A stretch of 64,000 nucleotides of DNA, taken from Cladosporium sp. IMV 00045 (taxonomy: Eukaryota > Ascomycota > Dothideomycetes > Cladosporiales > Cladosporiaceae). The notes beneath the pieces are model-generated. The model saw nothing but the letters and a program-made list of their open reading frames with translations, was not told the origin of the DNA and searched no databases. Made by a program: the position numbers and the translations under genes. The stretch is taken from positions 42,473-106,472 of the forward strand of contig MSJI02000576.1 in assembly GCA_001931905.2 (NCBI GenBank), read 5' to 3'. Positions 52,536 through 64,000 of this stretch are shown here, piece by piece. Each line of letters begins with the position of its first letter. Positions within the stretch are counted from its first letter, which is position 1.

Positions 52536-54238
52536 TCAGCTGTTCTCGTACATGTACTTCTCAAGCAACGACGAAAGCAGCTCCGCATGCTGATCCGCAT
52601 CACATATTTCCGAAGACCAGCGTCTCAGCATCGTAGCCACGGCGTGAATCCTATCAGGCCAACCGGCGGGCATCAAATCCGTGACGCTCGGCGTCAAAGC
52701 CGCTGCGAGGAGGAGCAAGGCGCTGCGAATCGACCGTCTTTGCATCAGCCACGTCCCTCTGTGGCGGTGGTAGAAGCCTTGCGTGTAGATCGTCAAGCGG
52801 TGCATGTGCCAGCTGAGGCCTTTGGCGATGAGGACGCGGAAGGCTGGGGAAACTCGCTTGCGGTCTTTGACGGCTGCGCTGATGAAGGGCCAGGTGATGA
52901 GTTCGTAGTAATTCCCCGCTTGTGTTTTGAGTAGGTATTTCAGGAAGTCGTTCTCGGGTTCCGGCTCGTCGTTCAAGTTGCCGATTTGGATCGGCGGCGC
53001 GAGCGATTGCTGCCAGTCTGTGATTTGTCTTTCTAGGTCGTCGAACTGCAGCATTAATTCGTCCAGCGGCTTGCAATTTCGCTCGTGCGCTAATCGGTGT
53101 ATTTCCTGCTCCGCTCCGAAGTGGTGTCTCCAGAGCGAGATTTCAGACAAGTAGAAGAACCAGGAGCGCTGTTGCTCGACGTTTTGGTCATCTGGCGGAC
53201 AAGGGAAGAAAGGAGGGTGGTTTATCGCTCTGTTGTCAAAATCTCGTAGTCCTAGTTCCCACCTCAGCTCACCTTCAGATTTCCAGGATGACCAGTATAT
53301 GCGCTCCTCCAGGGAAAAGTTATCGGGGCCCACTGAGCAGGGTGTCAAGGAGTTTGTTACGAATGAAAACTTTTGGGACGCGCAGAGGGCGGCGTGGTAC
53401 ATTTGCCATGCTTCGAAGGCGCGTAATCGGCCTGCGCTTGGTTAGCCACTGATGATGTGCATCCAATTGTTTTCACTATCTCAACCAAAGAGATTGATGA
53501 ACCAGTTCTAACCTCAGCCGGCTCTGTCATAAGAAGAGACAATGACTTACACATATGGAAAACTCCACTCAGATACAAGACCTGAGCTCCCGCCACGCTT
53601 CCAGTCGTGAATGCCATACCCAGACGCTGCTCAGCATATTGGAAGAGCTTGTCGGCTAGAGTGTAATCGGCAGTACGGTTTGGTCCAGTGTCGAAGCCAA
53701 AAGGCGATGATATCGCACCATTCGCGCAAACGAGTAGCGCGAGGCACGATTCGATACTTAACCTGAAGTTGCTAAGGTACGCCTGCGACACCAGAGGGCG
53801 TAGACGGACAGGATCCAGTATGGGGTTTTCCATGTTGGAGGTCTCTAAGTAGCGATCCACGAGGGCCATACATTGCTTCAGGCTAATCGTCGAGCCTGCG
53901 CCCGACTCCAAGCCGTCTATGCTAGCAGCCTCGTTGGTGCGTGTCTGGGATAGTGGTGTTGAATTCTGGCTAACGTAGGCCGCCCACGGCGAGGAGTCCA
54001 TGACAACAGGCCACCGGCTAAGGCTCTGCACGGTCTGAGGGATCATGGTTGATAGGCCGATGTTTGCAGTGTCGGCATGCTTTCTCCCGGAACTGACAGG
54101 GCCATTTTCGCGCGAGCTCAGCGCCGCCGGGTCTGACTGCAATGCGAGGTTGATCGCTCCGTCGCTAGAAGGTGAGACGCCGTCGGAATCGGACATGCCA
54201 TTGGTCGGGAAGCCGGTAGAGCCATCATAGGAAGACAT
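52536..54238 (-). CDS. Fungal-specific transcription factor (MHR domain), 527 aa, no zinc cluster visible
   Basis: Two exons (54238-53551 and 53431-52536) join at GVFHMC|RLRAFEAWQMYHAAL over a 119-nt intron (GTAAGT...GCAG). The middle homology region typical of Zn2Cys6 regulators is clear: LDPVRLRPLVSQAYLSNFRL, then LSGVFHMC and SLEERIYWSSWKSEGELR. I found no Cys-x2-Cys-x6-Cys cluster upstream in any frame to about 54.7 kb. The chosen ATG at 54238 (MSSYDGSTGF) follows a low-complexity leader. It may be an MHR-only protein, or a distant first exon may be missing. Target genes are unknown; the neighbouring GH81 gene is convergent. Confidence 0.75.
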
Positions 54239-55005
54239 TATTATGCTTTCTGTTGCATGCATAAGCAAAAGATCAATCGATGTGTTATTTTTTCTCGCCT
54301 GGACCGAATTGACTGGGGCGTGATGTTGCTTCTTCCCCTCCTCGGACCTTGGTAAGCCGTGGCTTAACTGCGACGGTGGGTGTAGGGCTCGCATGCCCGG
54401 CCAAGTCATAACCTTATTCCATCGACTTCATCTGGACACTTGTCGAGATTGAATCCATTCAGGATCATGAAATACAATGCAAGAAGGCGGATGACGCTGA
54501 AGAAAGATGCAGTGAAACAAGGCCGAGTGGCTAAAGCTCGCTCTGTGGCCGTGCTGAGAGCAGCACTTCAATTTTACGAGAATACACTCGCAATAGCCGT
54601 CCATCCATCGCAGTATTGTTTTCAGCATGGAGAATTCCGACAGATGACCCAAAGTGTCGCCTGTATCTCTCCAAGCAGTCTCCCAGAACTCAGCCTCCAA
54701 AAGCAATCTCTGAGGTCAAGTCCTTCCTGAGAACAATTCTTTCCCCAAACAAACACTGAAGCAATCTCCAATCCGGGTATCAACAAAGAAAAGAACAACA
54801 TCCATGATGCCCCTCAAACTCCACGCCGACCCTGAACAATAATGCAAAAGGCAAGAACAAAAGCTTATCGACCTCGTTCGAAGGCGCAAGATCGATGCTG
54901 GTAAGACCCAGTCTTTCTTCGTAAGAAAGCCCAGCGCAATCCCGTTCGAAGAAATAATCTTTTTATCGCCCACTCTTGCTTGCCCACTCTTGCTCGATAT
55001 ACTGC
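54239..55005. other. Spacer upstream of transcription factor and downstream of 2EXR-like gene
   Basis: No supported gene and no zinc-cluster exon are seen in any frame. The spacer contains the transcription factor promoter and the 3' region of the next gene. Confidence 0.5.
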
Positions 55006-55722
55006 TCACCTCTTCGCCGCACGAGCAGCCGCACGCGCAGCAGCCTTGCGCTTGCGATCGACCGCCTTCGGGATCATTTCGAAGTGGGAGCGATTGCAGT
55101 GGTGGCCCTCGTCGTGGCCGAAATGGGTGATCTGGGTGGTGGTCTCGCCGTCTTGGGTCACTTCGACCACTTTGTCAAGCCTCTCACCGACGACAAAATC
55201 GGAATCCATGTTGATAGCTTCGGCCAGACCCCAGGAAAACTCGAGCATTGGCTTGGTAAGCTCGGTGCAGACGACGATCTTCTGGACGGCGGCACGCTCG
55301 ACCTGCGAAAGAATCAGCAATCAGTGTAAAGACAGCGTTCGAGTTCTGAGGCTTGCCTGTGAGATGGTGTATAGCCAATTCGCTACTGGCTCGAGGATGC
55401 AGTATGGCTTGGCTGAGTTGTTGCAGCGAAAGACGAAGGTGTTCTCGGCGAAGTACATGTAGTGGGCCTCTTCGTAGATCTGCTTACACGCCAAAGTGAT
55501 ATCGAGGCGTGGCTTGTTCTCTTTCTTATACCACTCCGGGCGGCTCATATGGATGGCGCCGCCGTCTATAGGCATATTGTTAGGGTATCCTTCTTTGTTC
55601 AGGGAAAGCAAGCGTGTAGACTTACCGCCTCTAACGACTTCGCGCCAGATCTGGTTGCGGATCTCCGGAGGTATATTGTCCAGGAGATGGACATTGTCGT
55701 TGTTGTTGTTGGTAGCAGCCAT
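55006..55722 (-). CDS. 2EXR/F-box-like fungal protein, 200 aa, with a GC-AG intron
   Basis: The exons are 55722-55626, 55565-55357 and 55302-55006. Intron 1 (55566-55625, 60 nt) is in frame and has GTAAGT and a perfect CTAAC branch site. Intron 2 (55303-55356, 54 nt) starts GCAAGC and ends CGCAG, a GC-AG intron; no GT donor gives a workable length. The start reads HLLDNIPPEIRNQIWREVV, the N-terminal motif of the large fungal 2EXR/F-box-like family, then LACKQIYEEAHYMYFAENTF. The C-terminus is basic with Ala/Arg repeats (KRKAAARAAARAAKR). The function of this family is mostly unknown. Another exon could follow, since the stop overlaps a GTGAGC. Confidence 0.75.
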
Positions 55723-57401
55723 GTCGATTGTTGCTACGGTGAGTTTCTTTCAAAGTATATATACCAAACAAAACCGCTTCACTCCCAAATCGCTTCTTTG
55801 CCTTCTGTTCTCTGCGGGGAATGGAGTAATACCTTTTGAATTGTATAGTAGTAACGTTGTATGCGTCGGTATGCGTCGGTATCGTCTGGGAGAGTGTTGT
55901 GTGTACGTATGGTGTGGGAAGAGAAGGAGAGAGAAACAGAAGTAAGGAGGAGATTTATACATCGAGAATCGAAGTGATGGAGTGGCAAATTTATATAGTG
56001 AACAGCTGATGCCTATGTCTCATTTGCATCATGTGAAGACATCCTTTCAACACATGTTTGCTGGTATTAGTACCTTAGGCATTCCAGCGAGAGGAGTGAG
56101 GTCTGATGTGACTCTCAATGATCGCTCCTTGTTTTAGATGTACCGATGCTGATGGTACCATCATAATGGCGTGCATTTATCGTTGAGATCAGTTGGGAAG
56201 TACTCGAGGCTCTCAGTGGCGTGCAAGAGCTCTGGGTATACCAGGGTCGTTGATACTACCACAGAGAGAACACCTTGCCTGTGAGATAGATGTTGAGATT
56301 TCAGTATCTCTCAATGGTCTGCAAATGATTTGAGTGTACTGACGTTGATGGTACAACCACGTGAAACATATCGTATCCTGGGGATGGGACGAAATCTCCT
56401 CGAGGCTCTCAATGGTATACTCGAGTTCTGAGTATACTAAGGTTGTTGATACCACCACATATATCATACCTTGCCTGTGAGATCGATGTTGCATTTCCAG
56501 TACATCTCAATGGCATGGGGTCGATCTGGCCGTACTGGCGTGGATGGTACGACCACATGGAACACATCATATCTTGGGGATGAGACGAAACCTCGTCGAG
56601 TCTCTCAGTGGTATACTTGATTTCTTAGTATATCAGCGCTGATTATACGAGCATGTGGAGAATGCCTGGTTTCTGAAATACATGTGAAATTTTCTGTGTC
56701 TCTCGGGGGCAAAAGCGGCTGTTTGTAAAGTTGAAGATGCTGGTACTACCACATGAGACAAGTCAAATTGTTAAGACGATGTCGCGATTCTCCGAGGCTC
56801 TCAGTGGTGTGCTCGGTTTCTCAGTGTATCAGCTTTGGAGATACGACCTCATGAAGAACACAGTGTTTCTGAGACAAGTGTCAACTCAGGTAAGTATCTC
56901 AATGGCAGACTACTTCTTAGGTAGTACTGAAAATGCTGATACCATCACGTGAGACGAGGCAGATTACTGGGATCAAGTCGCGATTCCTCGAAATTCTCAA
57001 CGGCATGTTCGCTTTCCCAGTATATCAGCGTTGATGACACGATCATACGAGAAACACCTTGTTTTCGAGATGAGTGTAAACTTTTCGAGCCTCTCAGTGG
57101 CAGGATACCCTTTTTGTAGTACTGGAGATGCTGATATTGGCATATGATTTCCCTCGCCGTACTGGGGTGGAAATGGTATCGGCCCCGGTTCTCCATTACA
57201 TGGTGCAACGTTGCACGTACTGAAGGCCATGATACGGGCATGTGCTGATCTGCAACTCACTGAGATGGATGCAAAGCTATCCAGACATCTCCAAGGGCTA
57301 TTCAGAGGTTGCATTGTACTGGAGGCGCTGATACGAGCATGACTCACCACTGGGATGCTGAAAGTCCGGCGCTGTTGTGAAAGCATCTCACAACGCCCAG
57401 C
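55723..57401. other. Intergenic region dominated by a degenerate satellite
   Basis: The first ~380 bp are the 2EXR-like gene's promoter and nondescript DNA. The remainder is the 98-bp repeat array described separately. No credible gene is seen; open frames across the array have no domains. Confidence 0.6.
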
Positions 57402-57450
57402 CTAGGATTTTGAAGTGTGATGGGCGCCGGTATGACCACGAGGAAAGCAA
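56100..57450. repeat. Degenerate tandem array: 98-bp unit in 196-bp A/B dimers, about 14 units
   Basis: A CTCTCARTGG-like anchor starts at 56112, 56210, 56308, 56406, 56504, 56602, 56700, 56798, 56896, 56994 and 57091, then 57287 and 57385. That is almost exactly 98 bp apart, although units have diverged heavily. Units alternate: A-type ends near CTTGCCTGTGAGAT and B-type near GGGACGAAATCTCCTCGAGG. B-type units carry a recurrent ACCACRTGR core (near 56354, 56551, 56746 and 56941), twice as CACGTG. The period is not a multiple of three, so the array is unlikely to be coding. Confidence 0.85.
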
Positions 57451-57797
57451 ACACTTCTGGAGATTTCGGCCGCTCGCGCTTCGGGGGGATGCAGGTCCTC
57501 CATGTCGATATCCAGGCCCACCTCGGCGGCGGTAATGGCGTCAGGGTGGTCGGACGACCAAGACTCACGTGAGAACCTCCTGCGCTTCTTGGGCGCCCGC
57601 TCTGTCTGGCATTTCTCAGCGGCAAAGGCAGCCTTCGCGGCGGCCTCGTTGCGGTTGTTGCGGCCAGCAGGGGCAAGGTTGGTGCGAGGAGTTTCGGGCG
57701 CAATGGCAACGCGCGCAGGCGGTCTGTACGCGGAGCCTTGGATGATATGGTTGTCAGTGGCGCCGCCATACGCAAGCTCATCGCAGCGAGTACGCAT
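57402..57797 (-). CDS. Hypothetical 131-aa basic/acidic protein, doubtful
   Basis: An open frame with an ATG at 57797 encodes an Ala-rich protein with a nuclear-localisation-like KKRRRFSRESW stretch and a following acidic patch (DIDMEDL). Its C-terminal end enters the last unit of the satellite array. I recognise no domain and there is no second copy to test conservation. It may be a first exon of a longer gene or a chance frame. Confidence 0.3.
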   Translation of the reverse strand: MRTRCDELAYGGATDNHIIQGSAYRPPARVAIAPETPRTNLAPAGRNNRNEAAAKAAFAAEKCQTERAPKKRRRFSRESWSSDHPDAITAAEVGLDIDMEDLHPPEARAAEISRSVCFPRGHTGAHHTSKS

Positions 57798-58568
57798 GTG
57801 GTCGAAAGGGGTATTGGGTCAAGAAGACATGCAGTCCTTCTCGAGGGCGTGCCGACTTTGTGAGGGTATTGGGATCGCTAATTCGTGCACTCACGGGACT
57901 GAATCGCCCGCATCTCATTTGAAAATTTCAAGTGCTGACGATATCGGGTCTCATCGAAGCAAATTAGCGTTGGCTGCTTCGAAATGTGAAGCCTGTCACT
58001 TAAATACCCGTGCAAACAAGTATAAGATCTGATGTCTCAAGAGTATCCAGTAATTTTAAAGCCCTCTTTTTGCTATCATTAATCTTTGTCTCAATCTCAA
58101 GGCTTGCAGACAAAAGCTGGAGTCATCCACCTTGACGACCAGAGGATTGCTGAGTCTGCTAGGTATTTCACGAGGCTTGAGGTGTTTTGACCTCACTAAT
58201 GTTGATCGGGTGTGCTATTTCCATCCCAGGGGTAGGGTTGCTCGGTCGGAGGTTGAAGTAAATTTTGTTACTGGTGGCCAAAAAGCATGGTCGTTAGTTA
58301 GACTTAGGGCAGCTTGCTGCCTTGTGCAGTCGTCCAGTAGGATGATGCTGCAGGTGTCGGATAGTTCTGGAAATCACGCTATAACGCTCGCATCATTATG
58401 CTGTGTATCAGTCTTCGTTCATGCACATCGACAATTTATGTGAGAACAGCTTATAGATGCATGCTGTATCGTAGCTGCTTACTCCATGGTCTTTAGCATC
58501 CAGCGCACATTTGAGAAGGACGACATGAGATCAGGTGAGCGGCGGATTATCTTACATGCATACATAGA
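57798..58568. other. Spacer downstream of ferrochelatase
   Basis: This 770-bp stretch has no supported gene or repeat. It holds the ferrochelatase 3' region. Confidence 0.5.
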
Positions 58569-60344
<1,776 letters not shown>

Positions 60345-62342
60345 ATGTCGAATTCCAACTATCCTCATGATCCTGAGGAGGAAGAGGAAGAAGACGAGAT
60401 CGATGAGACCGGCTACAAGACAGTCAAAGATGCCGTTCTTTTCGCCATCGATGTCAGCAAATCCATGTTGACAGCTCCAACCGAATTCAATGAGAGAAAG
60501 CCCGACACTGCGCTGTCTCCAACATTGGCCGCTCTGAAATGTGCATATGCACTAATGCAACAGCGCATTATCAGCAATCCCAACGATATGATGGGTATCC
60601 TGCTCTTTGGCACGGAGAAAAGTCGCTTCCAAGACGGAGATGCAGATGGCGAAGGACCTGGTCTGCGATATCCGCACTGCTACCTGCTCACCGACCTCGA
60701 CGTGCCCGCGGCAGCAGACGTCAAGAGGCTGAGAGATATGGTCGAAGATGAGGAAGAGCGGCAAGACTTACTGCAGGCGAGCGACGAGGAAGTCAGCATG
60801 GCGAACCTGCTCTTTTGTGCCAACCAGATCTTCACTACCAAAGCGCCCAATTTTTCCTCCAGGCGCCTATTTCTCGTCACCGACAACGATTATCCCCACG
60901 CCACCAACAAAGATGCTCGCAATTCTGCCGCAGTCCGAGCAAAGGACTTGTACGATCTTGGTGTGACGATCGAGCTGTTTCCGATCTCCCACCCAGACAA
61001 AGACTACACGTTCGATCGAAGCAAGTTCTACAACGACATCGTCTACTCAAACACACCGTCTGATCCAGACGCACCAGCTCCCCTGACAGCCGACATCAAG
61101 CCAGCGTCTTCTACTTCTAAGGACGGTATCAGCCTGCTGCAATCTTTGTTGACTTCTGTCGCCTCCCGTGCTGCGCCACGACGAGCTCTCTTCGCAAACC
61201 TTCCATTCGAAATCGGTTCCGGTCTTAAGATCGGTGTCAAAGGCTACATCATTCTCAAGCGCCAGGAGCCCAAACGCACATCTTACATCTATCTGCCAGA
61301 AGACAGCGACAAGCCCCAGATTGCTGTCATGAGCAGCACTCTCATGGCAGACGACACTGCTCGTTCGGTGGAGAAGGCAGAAGTACGCAAGGCATTCAAG
61401 TTCGGTGGCGAGTCAATTTCGTTCACCCCAGAGGAGCTGTCTAAGATCAAAAACTTCGGTGACCCTGTTCTGCGTATCATTGGATTCAAACCAGTTTCGA
61501 TGCTTCCGGTCTGGGCAAACATCAAACCTTCGACCTTCATCTACCCCAGCGAAGAAGAATACGTCGGCTCGACGCGAGTCTTCAGCGCCCTACATCAGAA
61601 GCTCCTCACAAGCAAGAAAATGGGACTTGCATGGTTCATCCCTCGCAAGAACGCCACGCCCACTCTAGCCGCCGTCCTCGCCGGCTCCGAAATCCGCAAC
61701 GCAGAAGAAGAACAAACAATGCCACCCGGTCTCTGGATCAAACCCCTCCCCTTCGCAGACGACATCCGACACCCACCCGAAATCTCCCACGTCAAAGCAC
61801 CAGACGAGCTCATCGACTCCATGCGCAAAATCATCCAGCAACTGCAGCTCCCCAAAGGCGTCTACAGCCCACAGAACTACCCCAACCCATCCATGCAATG
61901 GTTCTACCGCATCCTGCAAGCCCTGGCGCTCGAAGAAGACGTGCCGGAGAAAGCAGAGGACAAGACCATCCCCCGCCACCGCCAAATCGAAAAGCGCATT
62001 GGGGGCTATGTCGAGCAGTGGAGCGACCTTTTCGACAAAGCTTTCCGCAACTGGAAGCAGGAGAACGCTTCGCAGTACCACGCGACCTCCAGCGGCGGGA
62101 CGAAGCGCTCGCAGAAAGCGCCATCTGCATCCGCGGGTTCGAAGAAAGTAAAGCAGGAAGATGGCGAGGAAGATGCAGGGCCGAGCGAGAAGGACATCCG
62201 CGATGCGTACGAGCGGGACGCGTTGATGAAGTTGACGGTCAAGGATCTGAAAGGCTTCTTGGCGCAGAAAGGCCTGGGGAAGGGAGTGAGTAAGAAGTCT
62301 GCGCTGGCTGAGGCGGTGACGAGCTATTTCGAGATGAGGTAA
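60345..62342 (+). CDS. KU70: Ku70, DNA end-binding subunit of non-homologous end joining, 665 aa
   Basis: The ATG at 60345 (MSNSNYPHDPEEEE) begins an acidic tail followed by the Ku vWA-like domain (DAVLFAIDVSKSML, about residue 36). The central beta-barrel (GYIILKRQEPKRTSYIYLPE) and its arm are followed by a C-terminal arm (HVKAPDELIDSMRKIIQQL). A SAP DNA-binding motif closes the protein (LTVKDLKGFLAQKGLGKGVSKK). The upstream in-frame codons lack an ATG. Ku70 pairs with Ku80 to ring broken DNA ends and also acts at telomeres. No intron is seen, which is unusual for filamentous ascomycete Ku70 genes but the frame is continuous. Length is normal for the family. Confidence 0.95.
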   Translation: MSNSNYPHDPEEEEEEDEIDETGYKTVKDAVLFAIDVSKSMLTAPTEFNERKPDTALSPTLAALKCAYALMQQRIISNPNDMMGILLFGTEKSRFQDGDADGEGPGLRYPHCYLLTDLDVPAAADVKRLRDMVEDEEERQDLLQASDEEVSMANLLFCANQIFTTKAPNFSSRRLFLVTDNDYPHATNKDARNSAAVRAKDLYDLGVTIELFPISHPDKDYTFDRSKFYNDIVYSNTPSDPDAPAPLTADIKPASSTSKDGISLLQSLLTSVASRAAPRRALFANLPFEIGSGLKIGVKGYIILKRQEPKRTSYIYLPEDSDKPQIAVMSSTLMADDTARSVEKAEVRKAFKFGGESISFTPEELSKIKNFGDPVLRIIGFKPVSMLPVWANIKPSTFIYPSEEEYVGSTRVFSALHQKLLTSKKMGLAWFIPRKNATPTLAAVLAGSEIRNAEEEQTMPPGLWIKPLPFADDIRHPPEISHVKAPDELIDSMRKIIQQLQLPKGVYSPQNYPNPSMQWFYRILQALALEEDVPEKAEDKTIPRHRQIEKRIGGYVEQWSDLFDKAFRNWKQENASQYHATSSGGTKRSQKAPSASAGSKKVKQEDGEEDAGPSEKDIRDAYERDALMKLTVKDLKGFLAQKGLGKGVSKKSALAEAVTSYFEMR

Positions 62343-63119
62343 GGAAGCAAAGTGTGCATGGGAGTGGACTTGGCTGTGTATGAGATAGTAAGACGTGGAG
62401 GACATGCGATGGCAGATATTCGATCACAGCAAATGGAAAATGGATCGAAGGGGTGAAGGGAGTCTGTAAGATAAAGCATTCTGTAGTAGTTTAAATACTC
62501 AGAAAAGACAGTACGCGCTATGGACAGAAAAGCGCATAATAAGATGGAAAAAAAGCAGTGCGAGTTGTGGTATCAAACTGGACCCCCAACCAAGAGGGGT
62601 CACCGAATCAGACAAAATAGGAAAGCAATCCAGAGAATCCAAATTAAGGGAAGGAAGGACAAAACATGCTGAAAATTTCCCATCGGAAGAATCTTTTCGT
62701 CAACCCTTTTGTCCTTCTTGCCTTTTTGATTTTTTTCCTCTCTTCTAACCAAGAACCAGATTCCATCTAGCCAGCATTAATGCGGATCTAAGCGCAGATT
62801 CTGTTGCTGTAGGCGTTTGTACGGGTTGGTGTTTATGCAAAAGTATGCGCAAAAGCCGCCAAGGATGAGGTCGTAAGATCGTGACGGCGAAATTGGAACC
62901 GAAAGGTGAGACTCCAGGGTGCCGGCATGCGAGAATTTGGTGTGAGAAGAGGGTGGTGCTGCACGCTCCGAGCAGCATCTGTGCTGTTTATCGTCCAGAA
63001 GAAGCAATGAAGCGTAGGACTGGGGCAGGGCAGAGCGTTTTGACGCCAGTGCCCCGTTCCCATCATGACAAGGAAAACCAAACTAGTAAACAAACCAATA
63101 AGCGGAAACGTTCGCCCCT
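62343..63119. other. Convergent spacer between KU70 and the vWA-type gene
   Basis: This 3'-to-3' spacer, A-rich near 62540-62700, has no supported gene. Confidence 0.5.
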
Positions 63120-64000
63120 CTACATCTCTTCCGCCAGGCTCTCCTCACTGACGTCTCTCCACTCGCGGCTACGTTCAGTCAGATTTTTGACGCCGGGGAT
63201 TCTGCAGGCCCAAAGGCTCTCGGAGGGCGTGCGGAAAGAGACGGCGCGCTGAGAAGAAATCACGCCGATGGTCTGGAGGACGGCTTTCCTCGAGTCGCGG
63301 CTGAAGACGGCAGGGTGCGTGATCCACTCAAGGCCGCTCTCCAGTTCGTAGTCAAGGGCAGACATGGTCTTGCCGTCGATGCCGGCGGCGGGTGTGAAAG
63401 AGTGAAGAGCTTCTTGACGGGGAGGCGATGGCGCGAGAGTGCTCGCTGATGAGTTGTAGCCTCCTTCGATGGGCGATTGCGAGTTCTTCGCGTCGGGTAC
63501 CTTGGGCGTGGGCGGGAGTCCGCCACTCGGTGGTGGTGGGAGGGGAGGAAGGCCACCTTTGCCAAGGCCTTTGAGGATGCTGCGAGTTTCGGCGAGAAGG
63601 TGGTGGGCGCGATCATTTTGCCCACGAGACACGAGTGTCAAGGAGCGAGAGAGCATGTCGGAAGTGAGAAGTTCCATACGTCTCTGGACAACGTGTGGAT
63701 GAGGAGGGATTGGCGGCGAGGGCGGCTGGTTGGACTTGCGCGAGTGAGGAAGCATCGTAATTGCGAGGAGCGATGGCCTGGGAGCTTGTGTGAGATGACC
63801 TTCACGCAGGATGTCTCCCCAGGAGAGGTCGGCCTGCAGCAAAGGTAGTTCTTCCACAGAGAGCGTACGCATCTCGTCTTGGTCCAGAGGTCCACCAAGA
63901 GCCTCGAGACCGGAGATCATGCTTTCCCATGGGTCGGCCGGCACGTGGTCAGGAGTGGAGTTGTCGGGCGCGATCGCGAGCTGAACCAGGATGTCTCTCT
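63120..64000 (-). CDS. C-terminal part of a vWA/RING-type protein, 5' end beyond window
   Basis: The frame is open from the right edge to a stop at 63120, giving about 293 residues. It reads VQRRMELLTSDMLSRSLTLVSRGQNDRAHHLLAETRSILKGLGKG, then a Pro-rich linker. It continues DYELESGLEWITHPAVFSRDSRKAVLQTIGVI and ends with FRTPSESLWACRIPGVKNLTERSREW. This arrangement is what I recall for the region after the vWA domain (Vwaint-like) in fungal vWA/RING-finger proteins. The assignment rests on pattern memory of that family, and the diagnostic vWA and RING parts are not in the window. An internal GTG near 63944 is not a credible start. Confidence 0.65.
   Translation of the reverse strand, partial: RDILVQLAIAPDNSTPDHVPADPWESMISGLEALGGPLDQDEMRTLSVEELPLLQADLSWGDILREGHLTQAPRPSLLAITMLPHSRKSNQPPSPPIPPHPHVVQRRMELLTSDMLSRSLTLVSRGQNDRAHHLLAETRSILKGLGKGGLPPLPPPPSGGLPPTPKVPDAKNSQSPIEGGYNSSASTLAPSPPRQEALHSFTPAAGIDGKTMSALDYELESGLEWITHPAVFSRDSRKAVLQTIGVISSQRAVSFRTPSESLWACRIPGVKNLTERSREWRDVSEESLAEEM

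Noticed and set aside
54521..54545. A tRNA-Ser-like D-arm phrase (GGCCGAGTGGCTAAAG)
   Set aside because: No matching acceptor stem, anticodon arm or T-arm was found around it.
56945..57386. Minus-strand open frames across the satellite with repeated ARISASS-like peptide phrases
   Set aside because: The phrases are a by-product of the DNA repeat; the 98-bp period shifts frame and no domain is present.

Overview
The window looks like the nuclear genome of a filamentous ascomycete, probably a dothideomycete. The evidence is the many short introns (mostly 50-130 nt, GT-AG with CTRAC-like branch sites), a fungal arginine-attenuator uORF upstream of CPA1, a fungal-specific MHR transcription factor, a GH81 glucanase and SAP-tailed Ku70. 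A more exact placement (for example a heterozygous or hybrid black yeast) is a guess from the two diverged haplotype-like copies described below. I saw no bacterial-type operons, transposon ORFs, CRISPR arrays, rRNA or convincing tRNA genes.

Left part (1-10 kb): the 3'-truncated end of a Cid1/Cid13-type terminal nucleotidyltransferase, a small isochorismatase-family hydrolase with a 16-nt micro-exon, an ENT nucleoside transporter, and a giant 2,090-residue coiled-coil protein.

Middle (10.5-41.1 kb): the same stretch appears twice, separated by 20 Ns (25738-25757). Positions 10486-25737 match 25758-41130 collinearly at roughly 95-96% identity. Each copy carries, in order: coiled-coil gene (copy 2 lacks its 5' half), a small coiled-coil protein, a 72-aa spliced small protein, an isoamyl-acetate-esterase-like SGNH hydrolase, a CLC chloride/proton exchanger, a RidA-family deaminase, and CPA1, the arginine-specific carbamoyl-phosphate synthase small subunit (copy 1 lacks its 5' part). 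Both copies run exactly up to the gap, which is the pattern of two overlapping haplotype or homeologue contigs scaffolded end to end. A real tandem duplication is possible but less likely. Having two copies made it possible to test gene models and to see which noncoding DNA is conserved.

Right part (41-64 kb): the CPA1 leader with a spliced arginine attenuator peptide, a secreted alpha/beta hydrolase, mitochondrial ribosomal protein uS7m, a large cell-wall GH81 endo-1,3-beta-glucanase, an MHR transcription factor without a visible zinc cluster, a small 2EXR-like protein with a GC-AG intron, a regular 98-bp/196-bp degenerate satellite (about 56.1-57.45 kb), ferrochelatase and Ku70 sharing a 477-bp divergent promoter, and the C-terminal end of a vWA/RING-type protein running off the right edge. 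The genes are mostly unrelated housekeeping functions (arginine synthesis, heme, DNA end joining, mitochondrial translation, wall remodelling); no metabolic cluster is evident. The most notable items are the dovetail duplication, the satellite, the intron inside the attenuator peptide codon, and an unusually conserved noncoding block upstream of the CLC gene.
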